From Scylla paramamosain (Eukaryota; Arthropoda; Malacostraca; Decapoda; Portunidae), in assembly GCF_035594125.1 (NCBI RefSeq), contig NW_026973668.1:3790001-3854000 (forward strand): a DNA stretch of 64,000 nt, written 5' to 3'. The position numbers and the translations under genes were made by a program. The notes below the pieces were generated by a model, which was given only the letters and a program-made list of their open reading frames with translations, was not told where the DNA came from and made no database searches. This document shows positions 43,425 through 55,000 of this stretch, piece by piece. Within the stretch, counting starts at the first letter, position 1. Each line of letters opens with the position of its first letter.

Positions 43425-43479
43425 AACTAATGAACAGTGTCCAGTGGTAATTGATAATTCAAAACCACACCGGAACATT

Positions 43480-43497
43480 TGGTGGCAGCGGTGGGAT
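43480..43497 (+). other. Primer-binding site, tRNA-Leu type
   Basis: TGGTGGCAGCGGTGGGAT begins two bases after the LTR. Its complement is the 3-prime end of animal tRNA-Leu(AAG)-type molecules including the added CCA (ATCCCACCGCTGCCACCA, from memory of that tRNA). The match is 18 of 18 and then breaks at the next base. Minus-strand DNA synthesis would start here. Confidence 0.8.
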
Positions 43498-44514
<1,017 letters not shown>

Positions 44515-45804
44515 ATGGCTAAAGATGAGAAGTTAGCTGAAATCTATGAACTGGAGTGTCATTTCCAAGCGGATAATAGTGACACTAGATCATCAGAAGC
44601 ACTATCAACGGAACCAAAAGCCACTACAGTGGAAAATACCGTGCCTCATGAGGACGGAAACGTGTTGATTACAAGATCAGGGAATAAATACCCATCATTA
44701 TCAGCAGCAACCATGGCTAATCCTAATGCTTCTGCTTCAGCCTCTACTGGCTCTCCTCATGCCTTGCATGCATCTACTACACTTAAGGTACTTCCTATTC
44801 CTGAAACAATATCAGCATTTCGCGGAGAAAACCCGCAAGAAAGGGCTCATGATTTCATCCGTTTGTGTGAGGATGTTATGACAAGAGCAAATACTATCAC
44901 CGATGAAGACACGATCTCTTTCGTCAGATCTAAATTGGCTGGAGAAGCAGCACACATGATGAATACCAGCGCTTTTAGTCCGCTTGAAATAGGGACTAGT
45001 TATGCAAATTTCAAGAAAAATTTCTTGAACATTTTTGGGGGTAAGAGTCAAACTGACCTCATGGTACTAGCCTCCAAGGTGGGTCTTAGATTTGCAGCTG
45101 AAATTAACTCTCTTCATGAAATGAAAGCCTTAATCCCTACACACCAGTTCGTAACGGACTTCATGGATGTCTTACGACTTAACAACTGGTTCCAAGGAAA
45201 CAGTATGACAGAAACAGATTTCAGAAGACTTCTGGAATTCATCTTTTACATATCATTGGTGAATGGGGAAGTGAAGAAAACCGCAAGTCATTTTCGTTTT
45301 AAACCGGGAGACACAGTAGCTGACCTTGCAGTCCTGATTCGGGAGAAAAGAGGGCTATCTGGTGCCTCTCCGGAAACTCAAACCTCATTGGTTGCTCCAC
45401 TCATGGATGACGACCAATCTCAACCTTGTGCGGCAGCCATGGCGAGGCCTGGAAATGTCTGTTCGTACTGCCATAAAATAGGTCATGTTGAAAAAAGATG
45501 TTATAAGAAACAAAAGGACCAGAAATTGGCAGCAAATAAATCCGACTTGGAGAACAAAACAAAAGGGGGTAATCTCTCTGTTAGACCAAAACCAGGTGCA
45601 TCGCCCCAAGTGAAAACTGGTAGGACAAGATCCTACAGGGACGTCGCTACCCAATACTGCCTCATACATGGCCAGTGTAAACACTCATCAGAGCAATGTA
45701 AAGATATAATCAATATGAGAATTGAAAAACAGGCCAGAGCTAACCTGAACAGTACAAGGCAGTCGGGGGAAGACCAGCGCACAGTAGTAAACAAACCCGA
45801 CTAA
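44515..45804 (+). CDS. Gag polyprotein (429 aa)
   Basis: This is the structural protein that would form the particle and bind genomic RNA. Residues 1-95 are polar and low in complexity. About 96-290 is an all-helical capsid-like region, including a segment around 101-180 with FRGENPQERAHDF and FKKNFLNIFG that resembles gypsy Gag capsids. A zinc knuckle CX2CX4HX4C uses Cys316, Cys319, His324 and Cys329 (CSYCHKIGHVEKRC). A second Cys/His-rich motif, CLIHGQCKHSSEQC, lies at 382-395 and is typical of retroelement Gag C-termini. The start is the first ATG of the frame (ATTTATGG). The stop is 44 bases before the pol ATG. The pol frame is open from 45744 and therefore overlaps the last ~60 bases of gag in the -1 frame. 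Confidence 0.93.
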   Translation: MAKDEKLAEIYELECHFQADNSDTRSSEALSTEPKATTVENTVPHEDGNVLITRSGNKYPSLSAATMANPNASASASTGSPHALHASTTLKVLPIPETISAFRGENPQERAHDFIRLCEDVMTRANTITDEDTISFVRSKLAGEAAHMMNTSAFSPLEIGTSYANFKKNFLNIFGGKSQTDLMVLASKVGLRFAAEINSLHEMKALIPTHQFVTDFMDVLRLNNWFQGNSMTETDFRRLLEFIFYISLVNGEVKKTASHFRFKPGDTVADLAVLIREKRGLSGASPETQTSLVAPLMDDDQSQPCAAAMARPGNVCSYCHKIGHVEKRCYKKQKDQKLAANKSDLENKTKGGNLSVRPKPGASPQVKTGRTRSYRDVATQYCLIHGQCKHSSEQCKDIINMRIEKQARANLNSTRQSGEDQRTVVNKPD

Positions 45805-45848
45805 AACATCTAAATGCGCAAGACGCTGAGGCAGCAGATTCTTCTGAC

Positions 45849-48800
45849 ATGTCAGTGCATTCAACCATAAATGCTGCCAACAACCAAACAAACATAATGG
45901 CATTACCAACTAGGGTAGGTAAGCATCGCTTATCTTTGGCTGTAGACACTGGAGCCACAGTAAACGTGATCTCTGAAGAATCTTACAAGATTCTGAAAAG
46001 GAATTCACGCGGTGGTAAATGGATACTCCGTCCAAGTGACTTGAATCTTTCTGGTGTCACAGGGTCAGCCCTGAAAATCTTAGGAAAAATTTCCTTACCA
46101 ATAAGTCTATCTAAGCATACTCAGCTTATTCAAACTGATTTCTATGTAGTCAGTAACTTTAAACTTCCATCTGACGGCTTATTAGGGCTAAGAGCCATGA
46201 AGTCTCACCAGATAGTAATCTATCCAAAGCAAAATACAGTCATGTACTGCGGACGACATCTGGAAGGGATGAAACATCCTGCACCTTTGGTTTCCAGGCA
46301 ACCCAGAAACGGTTCTTTATCACGGAAGGGACAAAGATCCAATGGAGAGCCTCAAACGATTCCATCTGTCCGGTCTCCTACGAGAGATAAGGATATAACA
46401 GAAGCATGGAGGGAAGCAAAAGCAATTGTCAATGCCAGTTATGACATTCCTGCTCGTGTGGCAAAACGGATTACAATTCGTGTTCCAGAAGCTCCTGTAG
46501 GCAGTGACATCTGTCTTGAAGGTATAGGTAATGTTAGGCGATTGGCTGTTGAATCGACTCTTTCCACAATTAGAAAGGGTCATGTCACTGATGCTTTGGT
46601 GGTGAACACTACTGGAAGTTCTGTAAGGATCAAACAAGGTCTTTTCCTTGGAAAGTGCCTGGTTTATGACAAGAAAGTGGTACCAGAATCCAGTATTCTG
46701 CCTGGAGCCTGCGTCTCTTCGGTGAGTCAGTCTGCTGTTGACACCGAGCTGGGGCAGGCGCCAACCCTATGTTCGTTTGTCAATGTTGTGGACTACCCCG
46801 AAATGAGGCCCGCGCTCTTGGACTTACTGGGGAAGTATCGCAATGTCCTGGCACTACCTGGAGAATCATTAGGTGTGACCGATCGAGCGGAACACCACAT
46901 TAGGTTAAAACCAAACACTAAGCCAGTATATATACCAGCTTATCGTCTTCCTCATAGTCAGAGGGCGACTGTAGATGACATGATTCATGACATGATTGAC
47001 AAGGGAGTGATTCAAGAATCGTGCTCTCCTTGGAATTCACCAATCTTTTTGGTTCCCAAGAAAGATAAATCTTTCAGGCCGGTAATCGACTTCCGGCGGG
47101 TTAATGATGTCACAGTGGATGATCATTATCCTTTACCTGTCCTGAGCGACCTTCTAATGTCCTTAGGTCGTGGAAACAAAATTTTCTCTAGTTTAGACCT
47201 GTTGTCAGGATACTGGCAGGTTCCCTTAGCCCCCACTTCACGGGAAATAACGGCGTTCAGTACGCCTAGTGGCCATTACGAATGGTTACGCATGCCTTTT
47301 GGATTAAAATCCGCTCCTTTAACATTCCAGAGAATGATTAACAGTATTTTCACGGGTTTACTTGGCAAAACCGTGTTTGCATACCTGGATGATATAATCA
47401 TCGCTAGTAAGGATCAAGAATCCCATCTGGAGAGTTTAAAATTAGTCCTCCAGAAGCTTGAAGAAGCTGGACTTAAAGCAAAGCTTTCTAAATGTGAATT
47501 TCTAAAAGCCAAAATAAAATTCCTTGGCCATGTAGTCGATGGTGAAGGAATCCACACGGTGGATGAAAAGGTCATAGCTGTACAGAAGTTTCCTCAACCT
47601 AAATCGGTGGAGAATGTCAGATCTTTCCTAGGTCTTGCGGGATATTACCGTCCTTTCATCAAGAATTTTGCGGCAATTGCATCCCCACTTACTAAACTCC
47701 TTAAAAAGGATGTTGCTTTCCATTGGGAGGCTGCTCATGAACAAAGTTTCAATGAATTAAAATCACTATTAACAAATGCACCTGTACTTGCTTTCCCAGA
47801 GCATTCAGAGCCGTTCATTATTTGCACGGATGCTTCTTCTCTAGGACTGGGAGCAGTACTGATGCAGACAGATGCCAGAGGCAAAAACTATGTAATAGCA
47901 TATGCAAGTCGTGTGCTTAATCCAGCAGAGTCTAATTACTCTGTCACTCATCAAGAAACACTTGCTGTAGTTTGGGCTTTAAAACATTTTAAGGACATTA
48001 TCCTTGGATATCCAATTACAGTCTACACGGATCATGCACCCGTAATTGAACTTTTCAAAGGGAAAAATTTAACTGGACGAGTGGCAAGATGGTACTGTAC
48101 CATGCAGGAATTTGCTCCAGTAGTCAAGTACTTGCCAGGTCGTGCTAATGTAGTAGCCGACGCACTTTCACGAAATGTGCCTGTGGGAGCTGTCAGTGAC
48201 TCGATCCCTGTAAATAACTTCACCTTGAAGGAATTAAGTAAAGCACAGCGAGAGCATGAAATATGGTCTAAGGTCATACATGCTCTGGAGTCAGGCGAAG
48301 AAGATAATCTTCCACGTCTACATATACCATTCTCTCAATTTTTCATGTCACCAGACAATGTTCTGTGTCGACATAATCCCCAAATGGGAGAGTCTAGTAA
48401 ACAACACATCATTCCTGAGAGTTTAGTCCATGTCATACTTATCTTAGTGCACGACATGCCAAGTGCAGGACATCCAGGAAGAGAGCGAACTCTACAAGCA
48501 GCGCGTAAAAGCTATTATTGGCCTACCATGCGCACTGACATAGAAGATTATGTTGCCAGGTGTATATCATGTGCAAAGCACAAGGGTGCGGTAAAAGGAC
48601 CAGCCCCAATACTGGAATATCCACTACCTGAGCGACCTTGGGACATTGTCTCCATTGATCTTCTTCAATTACCCAAAAGTCAAAATGGCTCGCAGTATCT
48701 ACTTGTGTGTGTAGACCATTTTTCAAGGTTTGTGGTTCTCTCACCTTTAAAGGAAAAATCTGCTAAATATGTAGCGCATGCGCTAGTAACTAAGTTGTTT

Positions 48801-49559
48801 TGTCCATACTCAGCACCACGAGTGTTGTTAAGTGATAATGGATCTGAATTTCGCAATGAAATCCTACAAGGTATATGTACACAGTACAACATTAAACACA
48901 CCTACACTGTGGCTTACCATCCTTCTTCAAACGGACTAGTAGAAAGAGCAAACAGGAAAATCCTGGAGGTTCTTCGTCCAGTTGTAAACAGTCTCCATGA
49001 TGACTGGGAGGACTGGTTACCACACGTTAGTGCCTGCATTAACAGTTCAATGTGTGAAAGTACTGGGAAATCCCCACATTATATATTATATGGTGAAGAT
49101 AAAAATCTTCCTTATGATTTGTTGGCAAGTCCACAAACTCCAGTATACAACGTAGATGACTATGTTAAACAACATATGCATGTTTTCAAGGACATTCATG
49201 CTAAAGTCCGAAGTAGGCTACAAGCTTCTAGGGCAGAAATGATGGCTAAACAACACAAGCGTGCGACCCCTGTCACGATACAGGTTGGAGACACAGTTAA
49301 AGTTCGTTATCCGGACAGGACCTCCAAACTCTCCCCTAAATTTAGTGGTCCATGCTCGGTTGTCCGCCAGTTACATGGTAACAAATTTGAGGTGCATGAC
49401 CCTCTTCTTAACACTGCTGAGATAGTACATAGTGATCGGCTTGTGAAGACTAACGCTCAGCTCCAGTCATCAACAGAGAGTACTACTGATCAGGTTACAA
49501 ACCTTAATTCTACTAATACTATAAAGACGCATAGGTATAACCTTCGCTCACGCAGCTAA
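45849..49559 (+). CDS. Pol polyprotein: protease, RT, RNase H, integrase (1236 aa)
   Basis: Aspartic protease: DTGA at 33-36, with a DGLLGL flap-partner motif at 109-114. Reverse transcriptase spans about 385-560, with Asp450 (SLDLLSGYWQ) and YLDD at 512-515. RNase H spans about 655-775, with Asp661, Glu703, Asp728 and Asp771. The integrase zinc finger is H868-X6-H875-X29-C905-X2-C908. The catalytic triad Asp937, Asp996, Glu1032 has the 35-residue D-E spacing. A C-terminal module at about 1160-1185 reads FSGPC where gypsy integrases usually have GPY or GPF. The region 185-280 between protease and RT resembles the variable linker of gypsy Pol. All catalytic residues are present and no stop interrupts the frame. 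The frame is open upstream to 45744, so translation could also come by a -1 shift from gag. Confidence 0.97.
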   Translation: MSVHSTINAANNQTNIMALPTRVGKHRLSLAVDTGATVNVISEESYKILKRNSRGGKWILRPSDLNLSGVTGSALKILGKISLPISLSKHTQLIQTDFYVVSNFKLPSDGLLGLRAMKSHQIVIYPKQNTVMYCGRHLEGMKHPAPLVSRQPRNGSLSRKGQRSNGEPQTIPSVRSPTRDKDITEAWREAKAIVNASYDIPARVAKRITIRVPEAPVGSDICLEGIGNVRRLAVESTLSTIRKGHVTDALVVNTTGSSVRIKQGLFLGKCLVYDKKVVPESSILPGACVSSVSQSAVDTELGQAPTLCSFVNVVDYPEMRPALLDLLGKYRNVLALPGESLGVTDRAEHHIRLKPNTKPVYIPAYRLPHSQRATVDDMIHDMIDKGVIQESCSPWNSPIFLVPKKDKSFRPVIDFRRVNDVTVDDHYPLPVLSDLLMSLGRGNKIFSSLDLLSGYWQVPLAPTSREITAFSTPSGHYEWLRMPFGLKSAPLTFQRMINSIFTGLLGKTVFAYLDDIIIASKDQESHLESLKLVLQKLEEAGLKAKLSKCEFLKAKIKFLGHVVDGEGIHTVDEKVIAVQKFPQPKSVENVRSFLGLAGYYRPFIKNFAAIASPLTKLLKKDVAFHWEAAHEQSFNELKSLLTNAPVLAFPEHSEPFIICTDASSLGLGAVLMQTDARGKNYVIAYASRVLNPAESNYSVTHQETLAVVWALKHFKDIILGYPITVYTDHAPVIELFKGKNLTGRVARWYCTMQEFAPVVKYLPGRANVVADALSRNVPVGAVSDSIPVNNFTLKELSKAQREHEIWSKVIHALESGEEDNLPRLHIPFSQFFMSPDNVLCRHNPQMGESSKQHIIPESLVHVILILVHDMPSAGHPGRERTLQAARKSYYWPTMRTDIEDYVARCISCAKHKGAVKGPAPILEYPLPERPWDIVSIDLLQLPKSQNGSQYLLVCVDHFSRFVVLSPLKEKSAKYVAHALVTKLFCPYSAPRVLLSDNGSEFRNEILQGICTQYNIKHTYTVAYHPSSNGLVERANRKILEVLRPVVNSLHDDWEDWLPHVSACINSSMCESTGKSPHYILYGEDKNLPYDLLASPQTPVYNVDDYVKQHMHVFKDIHAKVRSRLQASRAEMMAKQHKRATPVTIQVGDTVKVRYPDRTSKLSPKFSGPCSVVRQLHGNKFEVHDPLLNTAEIVHSDRLVKTNAQLQSSTESTTDQVTNLNSTNTIKTHRYNLRSRS

Positions 49560-49578
49560 TTGCCTGCATTACTTACAG
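49556..49578 (+). promoter_or_regulatory. Candidate branch point and 3-prime splice acceptor for env
   Basis: CTAAT at 49556-49560 contains the pol stop codon, and ACTTACAG ends at 49578, directly before the env ATG at 49579. Splicing here would put ATGG at the exon start. Spliced env RNA is known for gypsy-type errantiviruses; use of this site is inferred. Confidence 0.5.
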
Positions 49579-51276
49579 ATGGCACTGGGCCTCCTGGTTA
49601 CCTTCTTGAGCATGCTGCAAGTGCTACAAGCGTCCACTGCGTTGCATGTCAAACCGGGGGCTCTCACCATACATCTTGGGGAAGTAACCTTAATAGAAGA
49701 TGTTCTTCTGGTTCGATATCCTTTTTCTACCTTATTTTCCGTAACTTTGGACCTCGACGCTGTCTCAGAAACTTTGGATAACTCCTTACAGGAACTGGAA
49801 TCCTTACTTGCTGATGAAACGCATAGCCAGACACAAGTTTTCTCACAAACCATAATCAAAGCTTTAAAAGCAAGGGTAGAATTCTTACACGGGAAATTGA
49901 ACCAATCTCAGCATGACTACAACCTTCATCCAGTGCACGCTCGTACCAAAAGAGGACTCATAAATGGGTTGGGACAACTGTCTCAATATCTTTTTGGCAC
50001 CGCCTTGGACGAGGATGTACAGGATTTAAGGAAACATTATGATCAACTAATAACGGTTGCAGCTACTAATAAGAAGGTCCTGAACCTACATCACAATAAA
50101 ATAGTTAAATTAGAAACTAATCTCAATGAGTTATTACAGTATTCAAATGATTTAACAACTGTGCTTGATAATGCCTTACATAGTTTAGATGTGATAAATC
50201 ACGTTGTGGTTATAGATCAAGCTTTGCATGTATTTGAAGCTTCCTTGGGTTCAGTTCTCTCCATTAATGAAGCGATAATTCGCAACATGGTGGATGCTGT
50301 CAATGGCAGGGTAACAACTTCACTATTTCCTGTAGAGGATTTGCTTCACACAATAGAAATTGGTCAGTCAACCTACAAATTGACACCAGTGTATACAGCG
50401 GACATGATCCAGTATTACTACCCATTGCTGGAAGCTACCTTGACCACAGATGCGATAATTGTAAACATACCTTTTAAATCTCAGGATCATTTTGAGGCCT
50501 ATGAGATTAAACCTTTTCCATTTTCCGTTAATAATTCTGTGATGACACTGGACATGAATCCTTCTTTAGTGCTAATAGCCAAGGATTTTTCATTATATAC
50601 AATTGGAGATTTAACTGAATTAAAACGTTGTAAATCTTCATACTTGCATTTGTACCATTGTTCAAGTATCCAATTTGCTTTCTTACCTGTAGTAAAAGGT
50701 ATTTGTGAAGTCGTCTTGACACGTTCAGAGGCGTCTGCAGCTCTAACACTCTGTCCATACAAGCATGTGGTTTCAAAACCTATTTTCCTTTGCAATTTTC
50801 ATGGATATCATTACTTTTATTTCACAGAAAACTTTCACGTCTCAGTGATTTGCCCAGAAGGGACCACCTATGAGGAGGTTATAAGACATTATGCGGTACA
50901 AGATGCTTGTCATGTACGTTCTAGTAAACTAACCACTTACCCTTCTAGGATTAATTTAGCTTTTACGACAGACCTTTCATATATAGTTTTCCCTGTTACT
51001 TCCCTGGAGAATTTGACAAAGTCAAGGATTTCTTTTATAACAAACTCCTTATCCACTCTTTCCTTCTCAAACACAGAAGAGTTTTCAGAGGCTCTAGAGA
51101 CATCCTTGCCAGTATATCTGAAACCTGGGATTCTCTATCCAAGTATCCTGACACCTTGCCTTATTTTAATGTTTTTGTTAATATTCTTATATGCGTGTGT
51201 TAGGAAAGCCTTAAATTTGTATATATATCTTGATAGTAGACGTAAACGTCTTAATGAAGGAGTTTCATACACATAA
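49579..51276 (+). CDS. Env glycoprotein, F-type fusion protein family (565 aa)
   Basis: This is the envelope protein of the element. A hydrophobic signal peptide occupies about 2-21. A furin-like site RTKR (122-125) is followed by a Gly-rich hydrophobic start GLINGLG, the layout of baculovirus F proteins and errantivirus Env. A heptad-like helical region follows at about 150-240. Cysteines lie at 351, 361, 376, 392, 405, 425 and 444. N-glycosylation sequons are at Asn108, Asn318 and Asn478. A transmembrane segment lies at about 522-541 and is followed by a short basic cytoplasmic tail. The ATG is 19 bases after the pol stop and immediately after an AG acceptor. The frame is uninterrupted. The F-type assignment rests on layout and the cleavage region rather than overall similarity. 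Confidence 0.85.
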   Translation: MALGLLVTFLSMLQVLQASTALHVKPGALTIHLGEVTLIEDVLLVRYPFSTLFSVTLDLDAVSETLDNSLQELESLLADETHSQTQVFSQTIIKALKARVEFLHGKLNQSQHDYNLHPVHARTKRGLINGLGQLSQYLFGTALDEDVQDLRKHYDQLITVAATNKKVLNLHHNKIVKLETNLNELLQYSNDLTTVLDNALHSLDVINHVVVIDQALHVFEASLGSVLSINEAIIRNMVDAVNGRVTTSLFPVEDLLHTIEIGQSTYKLTPVYTADMIQYYYPLLEATLTTDAIIVNIPFKSQDHFEAYEIKPFPFSVNNSVMTLDMNPSLVLIAKDFSLYTIGDLTELKRCKSSYLHLYHCSSIQFAFLPVVKGICEVVLTRSEASAALTLCPYKHVVSKPIFLCNFHGYHYFYFTENFHVSVICPEGTTYEEVIRHYAVQDACHVRSSKLTTYPSRINLAFTTDLSYIVFPVTSLENLTKSRISFITNSLSTLSFSNTEEFSEALETSLPVYLKPGILYPSILTPCLILMFLLIFLYACVRKALNLYIYLDSRRKRLNEGVSYT

Positions 51277-51329
51277 CATGGTTAGGTACACTGTATTCGC
51301 GAGGACGCGTCAAGTAGGTGACCGAGCGA

Positions 51330-52007
51330 TGTAACGGTGTCACATAATTAATAATAATGTGTATTGTATTTATAATGCCTTGCTTGATTAGCAATATAAG
51401 TGTATGTATACATATATGCATAAGTGCAAATAGTGGGTGTTGGCGCATAAGGGTGGGGCGGATATGATCACGCCACCCTACGTCACACACACACCATGGA
51501 ACTTTCCATACTCCTTTTATTGCCATCGATAAGTAATCGGTAGCACCTACATTACAGTATCTAAGTATTCTCCATAGTTAATCTCTCCCTAATGTATTTT
51601 GGCATGTATTACTCTTAGCTATAAGTAGCTTTTCCTTTGCCTTATTTATGTAATTAGAGAGTAATAATTATGAATATATGCATGTACTGTGAGTGCGGTC
51701 AACCCGCCCCTATTTCTAATGTCAGCACCTTTTGAAGGCGCTAAGCGTCCCTTGTGCCGGCTCCGGCAGTCTCTTGCCAGGGTGTAACGCTGTACCACGC
51801 AGAGGACATCCGTTGTCCCGTACGCGCCACACCCTTCTCCAGAACTCTGTACATATATCTAAATATACCTATTTTTATACGTTCACCTTTGACATTCACC
51901 TGAAAACCACAGAAACTCACCAAGAGTGACTTTACCTATTATATAAAGGTAAGAAACTAATGAACAGTGTCCAGTGGTAATTGATAATTCAAAACCACAC
52001 CGGAACA
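51330..52007 (+). repeat. 3-prime LTR (678 bp)
   Basis: It matches 42800-43477 with no gaps and two differences seen (G at 51359 against A; A at 51674 against G). The 53 bases between env and this LTR contain no clear polypurine tract; the sequence just before it is GTGACCGAGCGA. Confidence 0.95.
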
Positions 52008-52011
52008 AGAT

Positions 52012-55000
52012 ACGTTTCCTTTAATAATGTTTCATTTAACCGTAGAGGGTGCAATGAATGCATTTTGGCGTTTTCTTATCTAACGATGTGAAAATCACTC
52101 AAAACCGATATTCTTTAAGTGTTCTGCTTCTCCACTTAATACTATTTATACGTTATAGCGTTTAGGTGCCTAAGAAGCTATGAAATACTCAAAATACACG
52201 TCTCTCATAATGTTCTTTTGGGGGTCTTGTACGTAACTCGCTCATAAACACTGAAAATACACGTTTTTATTAAAGTTTTGCATGCGTTTCTGTCCGTAAA
52301 TGGCTAAAAACTCAAAAGATACGTTGTTGGTGATATTATTTTTTCCCCCATATAGGGTGTTTTCCAAGCCTTTTAGAGCTTTCGAACTTACCACGAACCA
52401 GAAGACACTCAAAAGATATATTTCTTAAAAAGAAGTTTCAATTCTCCATAAATGGTGCATAGAGGGTGCATTTTGATATCTAAGGATGTGAAAAGCTCTT
52501 AAAATTCATGTTTTCGATTGTTTTTTTTTTTTTCCATATAGAGTGTTTTTCATGCGTTTTAGCGTTTTGGTACATAAGGAACATTCATAATATCCATTTC
52601 TAGTAATGTTCTTTCATTACCCGGTATAGGGTATTTTTAATGAATTGCGTCGTTTTTATCCGTAACTTGCTCAAAACATTAAAAATACTAATTTTTAGAA
52701 ATGTTATTCTTTCTCTATTAAGGGTGCTTTGCTTGCGTTTTAGAATTTTGGTACGTAAGAAGCTCAAAACACTCAAAAGACACGTTTTTCGTAATGTTCT
52801 TTGGTATTCGTATAGGTTATGCTTTTTAGCATTTTGGTGTACAAAATCCTCATAAACACTCTAAAAACATGTATCTGGAAATGTAATTTTTTTTCCCCTA
52901 TATACGGTGAACTGAATACATTTTGGATATTTGGTACCTAACAATACAAAAAAAAAAGACTCAAAATACACGTTTTTCGTATTGTTGATCTGTTTCTCCA
53001 TATATAATGTTCCTAAAGAGTTTTTGAGTTTTGGACATTAAGAAGCTGAAAACCATTCATAACACACTTTTCTCGTAATGTCTTTCCGTTATCAAATCGA
53101 GGATATTTTGCATGAATTTCAGCGTTTTCGTACATAATGATATGAATAACATTCATAATACGTTTTTGATGGTGTTATTCTTTTTCTTCATATAGAGTGT
53201 TATTGAGCTTTCTTTTTTTTTCAAATAAGGACTTCAATAACATTCATAATCTTGTTATGTTTCACCATATAGGGTATATTTCATGCATTTTGCCGTTTCT
53301 ATACCTAATAAGCTAAAAAAAAAAAAACACTCATAACACACATTTTCGGTAATATTATTCAGTTTCTCCATAACGGGTGTTTTGCATGAATTTTAGCGAT
53401 ATGGTACGTAAGACACTCAAAAAAACTCAAACGAAACCTTTTTTAATAAACCAAGCTGTTTTGTATTGAAAACAGGGTGTTTTCCATGCATTTTAGCGTT
53501 TTGGTGCCTAAAACGCTAAACAAAACTAAAAAGACACGCTTCTGGTAATTTCACATTGTTTTCCTATATAGAGTGATTCGCTTGCATTTTACCGTTTGGT
53601 ACCTAACAATGTAAAAAACACTCAAAATACAAGTTTTTGACAATGCTGTTCTGTTTGTCTATATAGAGTTCTATTCAAACGCATTTTCGCGTTTTGTTTC
53701 CTAACAAGCTCAAAAACACTCCAAATACGCGTTTCTCGTAAGGTCCTTTTGTTTACCTATATAGTATACTATACATGCATTTTGGCAATGTAACAAGCTC
53801 AAAAACAATCATTTCATATTTCATTTTGGTAATGTTACTCTGTGTCACGATCAAGGGGATTTTCCATGTTTTAAGCTTTTTCATAGGTACCTCAAAACAC
53901 TGAAAAGGAACAGTTTTGGTAATGATGTTTTGTTTTTTTTCCATATCGAGTCCTTTCCATGATTTTTAGCGTTTTGTTGTCTAAAACTCATAAGATATGT
54001 TTCCTGTAATGTCGTATTATTTCACCATAGAGGGCGCTTTACATGTATTTTGGCGTTTTGTTTTCTGTGAAAAACACTGAAAATACAAATTTTTTGTAAT
54101 GTTGTTCTGTTCCTCCAAATAGAGAGCTATTTATGCGTTTAAGCGTTTTGTTCCCTAAGAAGCTCGAAAGAAAAAAAAAATCAAAATACACGTCTCGCGT
54201 AATGTTCTTTTCTTTTCCGATGTAGTGTACTTTATATTTTGGTGTTTTTTTTTTTTTTTACGTAACAAGCTCATAAACACAAAAAATACACGTTTTTGGT
54301 AAAGTTATTTTGTTTTGTATTTTAAACAGTGTTTTGAATGCGTTTAAGCGCTTTGGTACGTAAGCAGCTAAAAAAGACAACGTGTCTAGGTAATATATAT
54401 ATAGCTATAGAGTGTTTTTCATCCTTTTTGTGCTTTTGTGCCGAACCCGCTCCAAAAGACATTCAAAAGACATGTTTCTGAAAATGAAGTTTCAACTCAT
54501 TTTTCGGTGATATTCTTTTTCTCAATAAGAAAGTTTTGCATGCCTTTTAGCACTTTTTTGGACGTAAGAAGCTCCTAAACACTTCAGAGATATGTTTTTG
54601 GTAATGTTGCTTTTTTTTTTTTCTATGTAACAAACTCAAAAACTCTTAAAATACACGGTTTTTGGTAAAGGTATACCGTTTCTCAGTATTTATTTTTATT
54701 TATTTATTTATTTTATTTATTTATTTAATTATTTATTTTTATTTTATTTTATTTTATTTTATTTATTTATTTTTTTGCATGGGTTTCAGCGTTTTATTAC
54801 GTAAGTAAATCCAAAAAAAGACACGATTTTGGTAATATTGTTTCGTGTAACTAGATTCATGTGTTTTAGCGTTTTTGTACCTAAGAAACTCAAAAACACT
54901 CATAATGCGCGATTTTCTTAATCACTTATTGTTTCGCCATATAGGGTAAATTAGATGTATTTTCACGATATGGCATCTAAGAATGTGAAATACACTCAAA

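Larger units (their letters stand above)
42800..43477 (+). repeat. 5-prime LTR (678 bp)
   Basis: It starts TGTAACGGTG and ends CCGGAACA, and aligns without gaps to 51330-52007. It contains an imperfect inverted repeat (AGGGTGG at 42920-42926, CCACCCT at 42943-42949) next to a GGGGCGG box and CGTCA, and a GC-rich segment near 43205-43310. TATA-like TATAAGTAG lies at 43090-43098 and TATATAAAGG at about 43412. No AATAAA was seen, so R and U5 boundaries remain open. Confidence 0.95.

Noticed and set aside
45744..45804. Possible slippery heptamer in the AAC AAA CCC stretch near the gag stop
   Set aside because: In gag phase it does not allow re-pairing in both ribosomal sites after a -1 slip.
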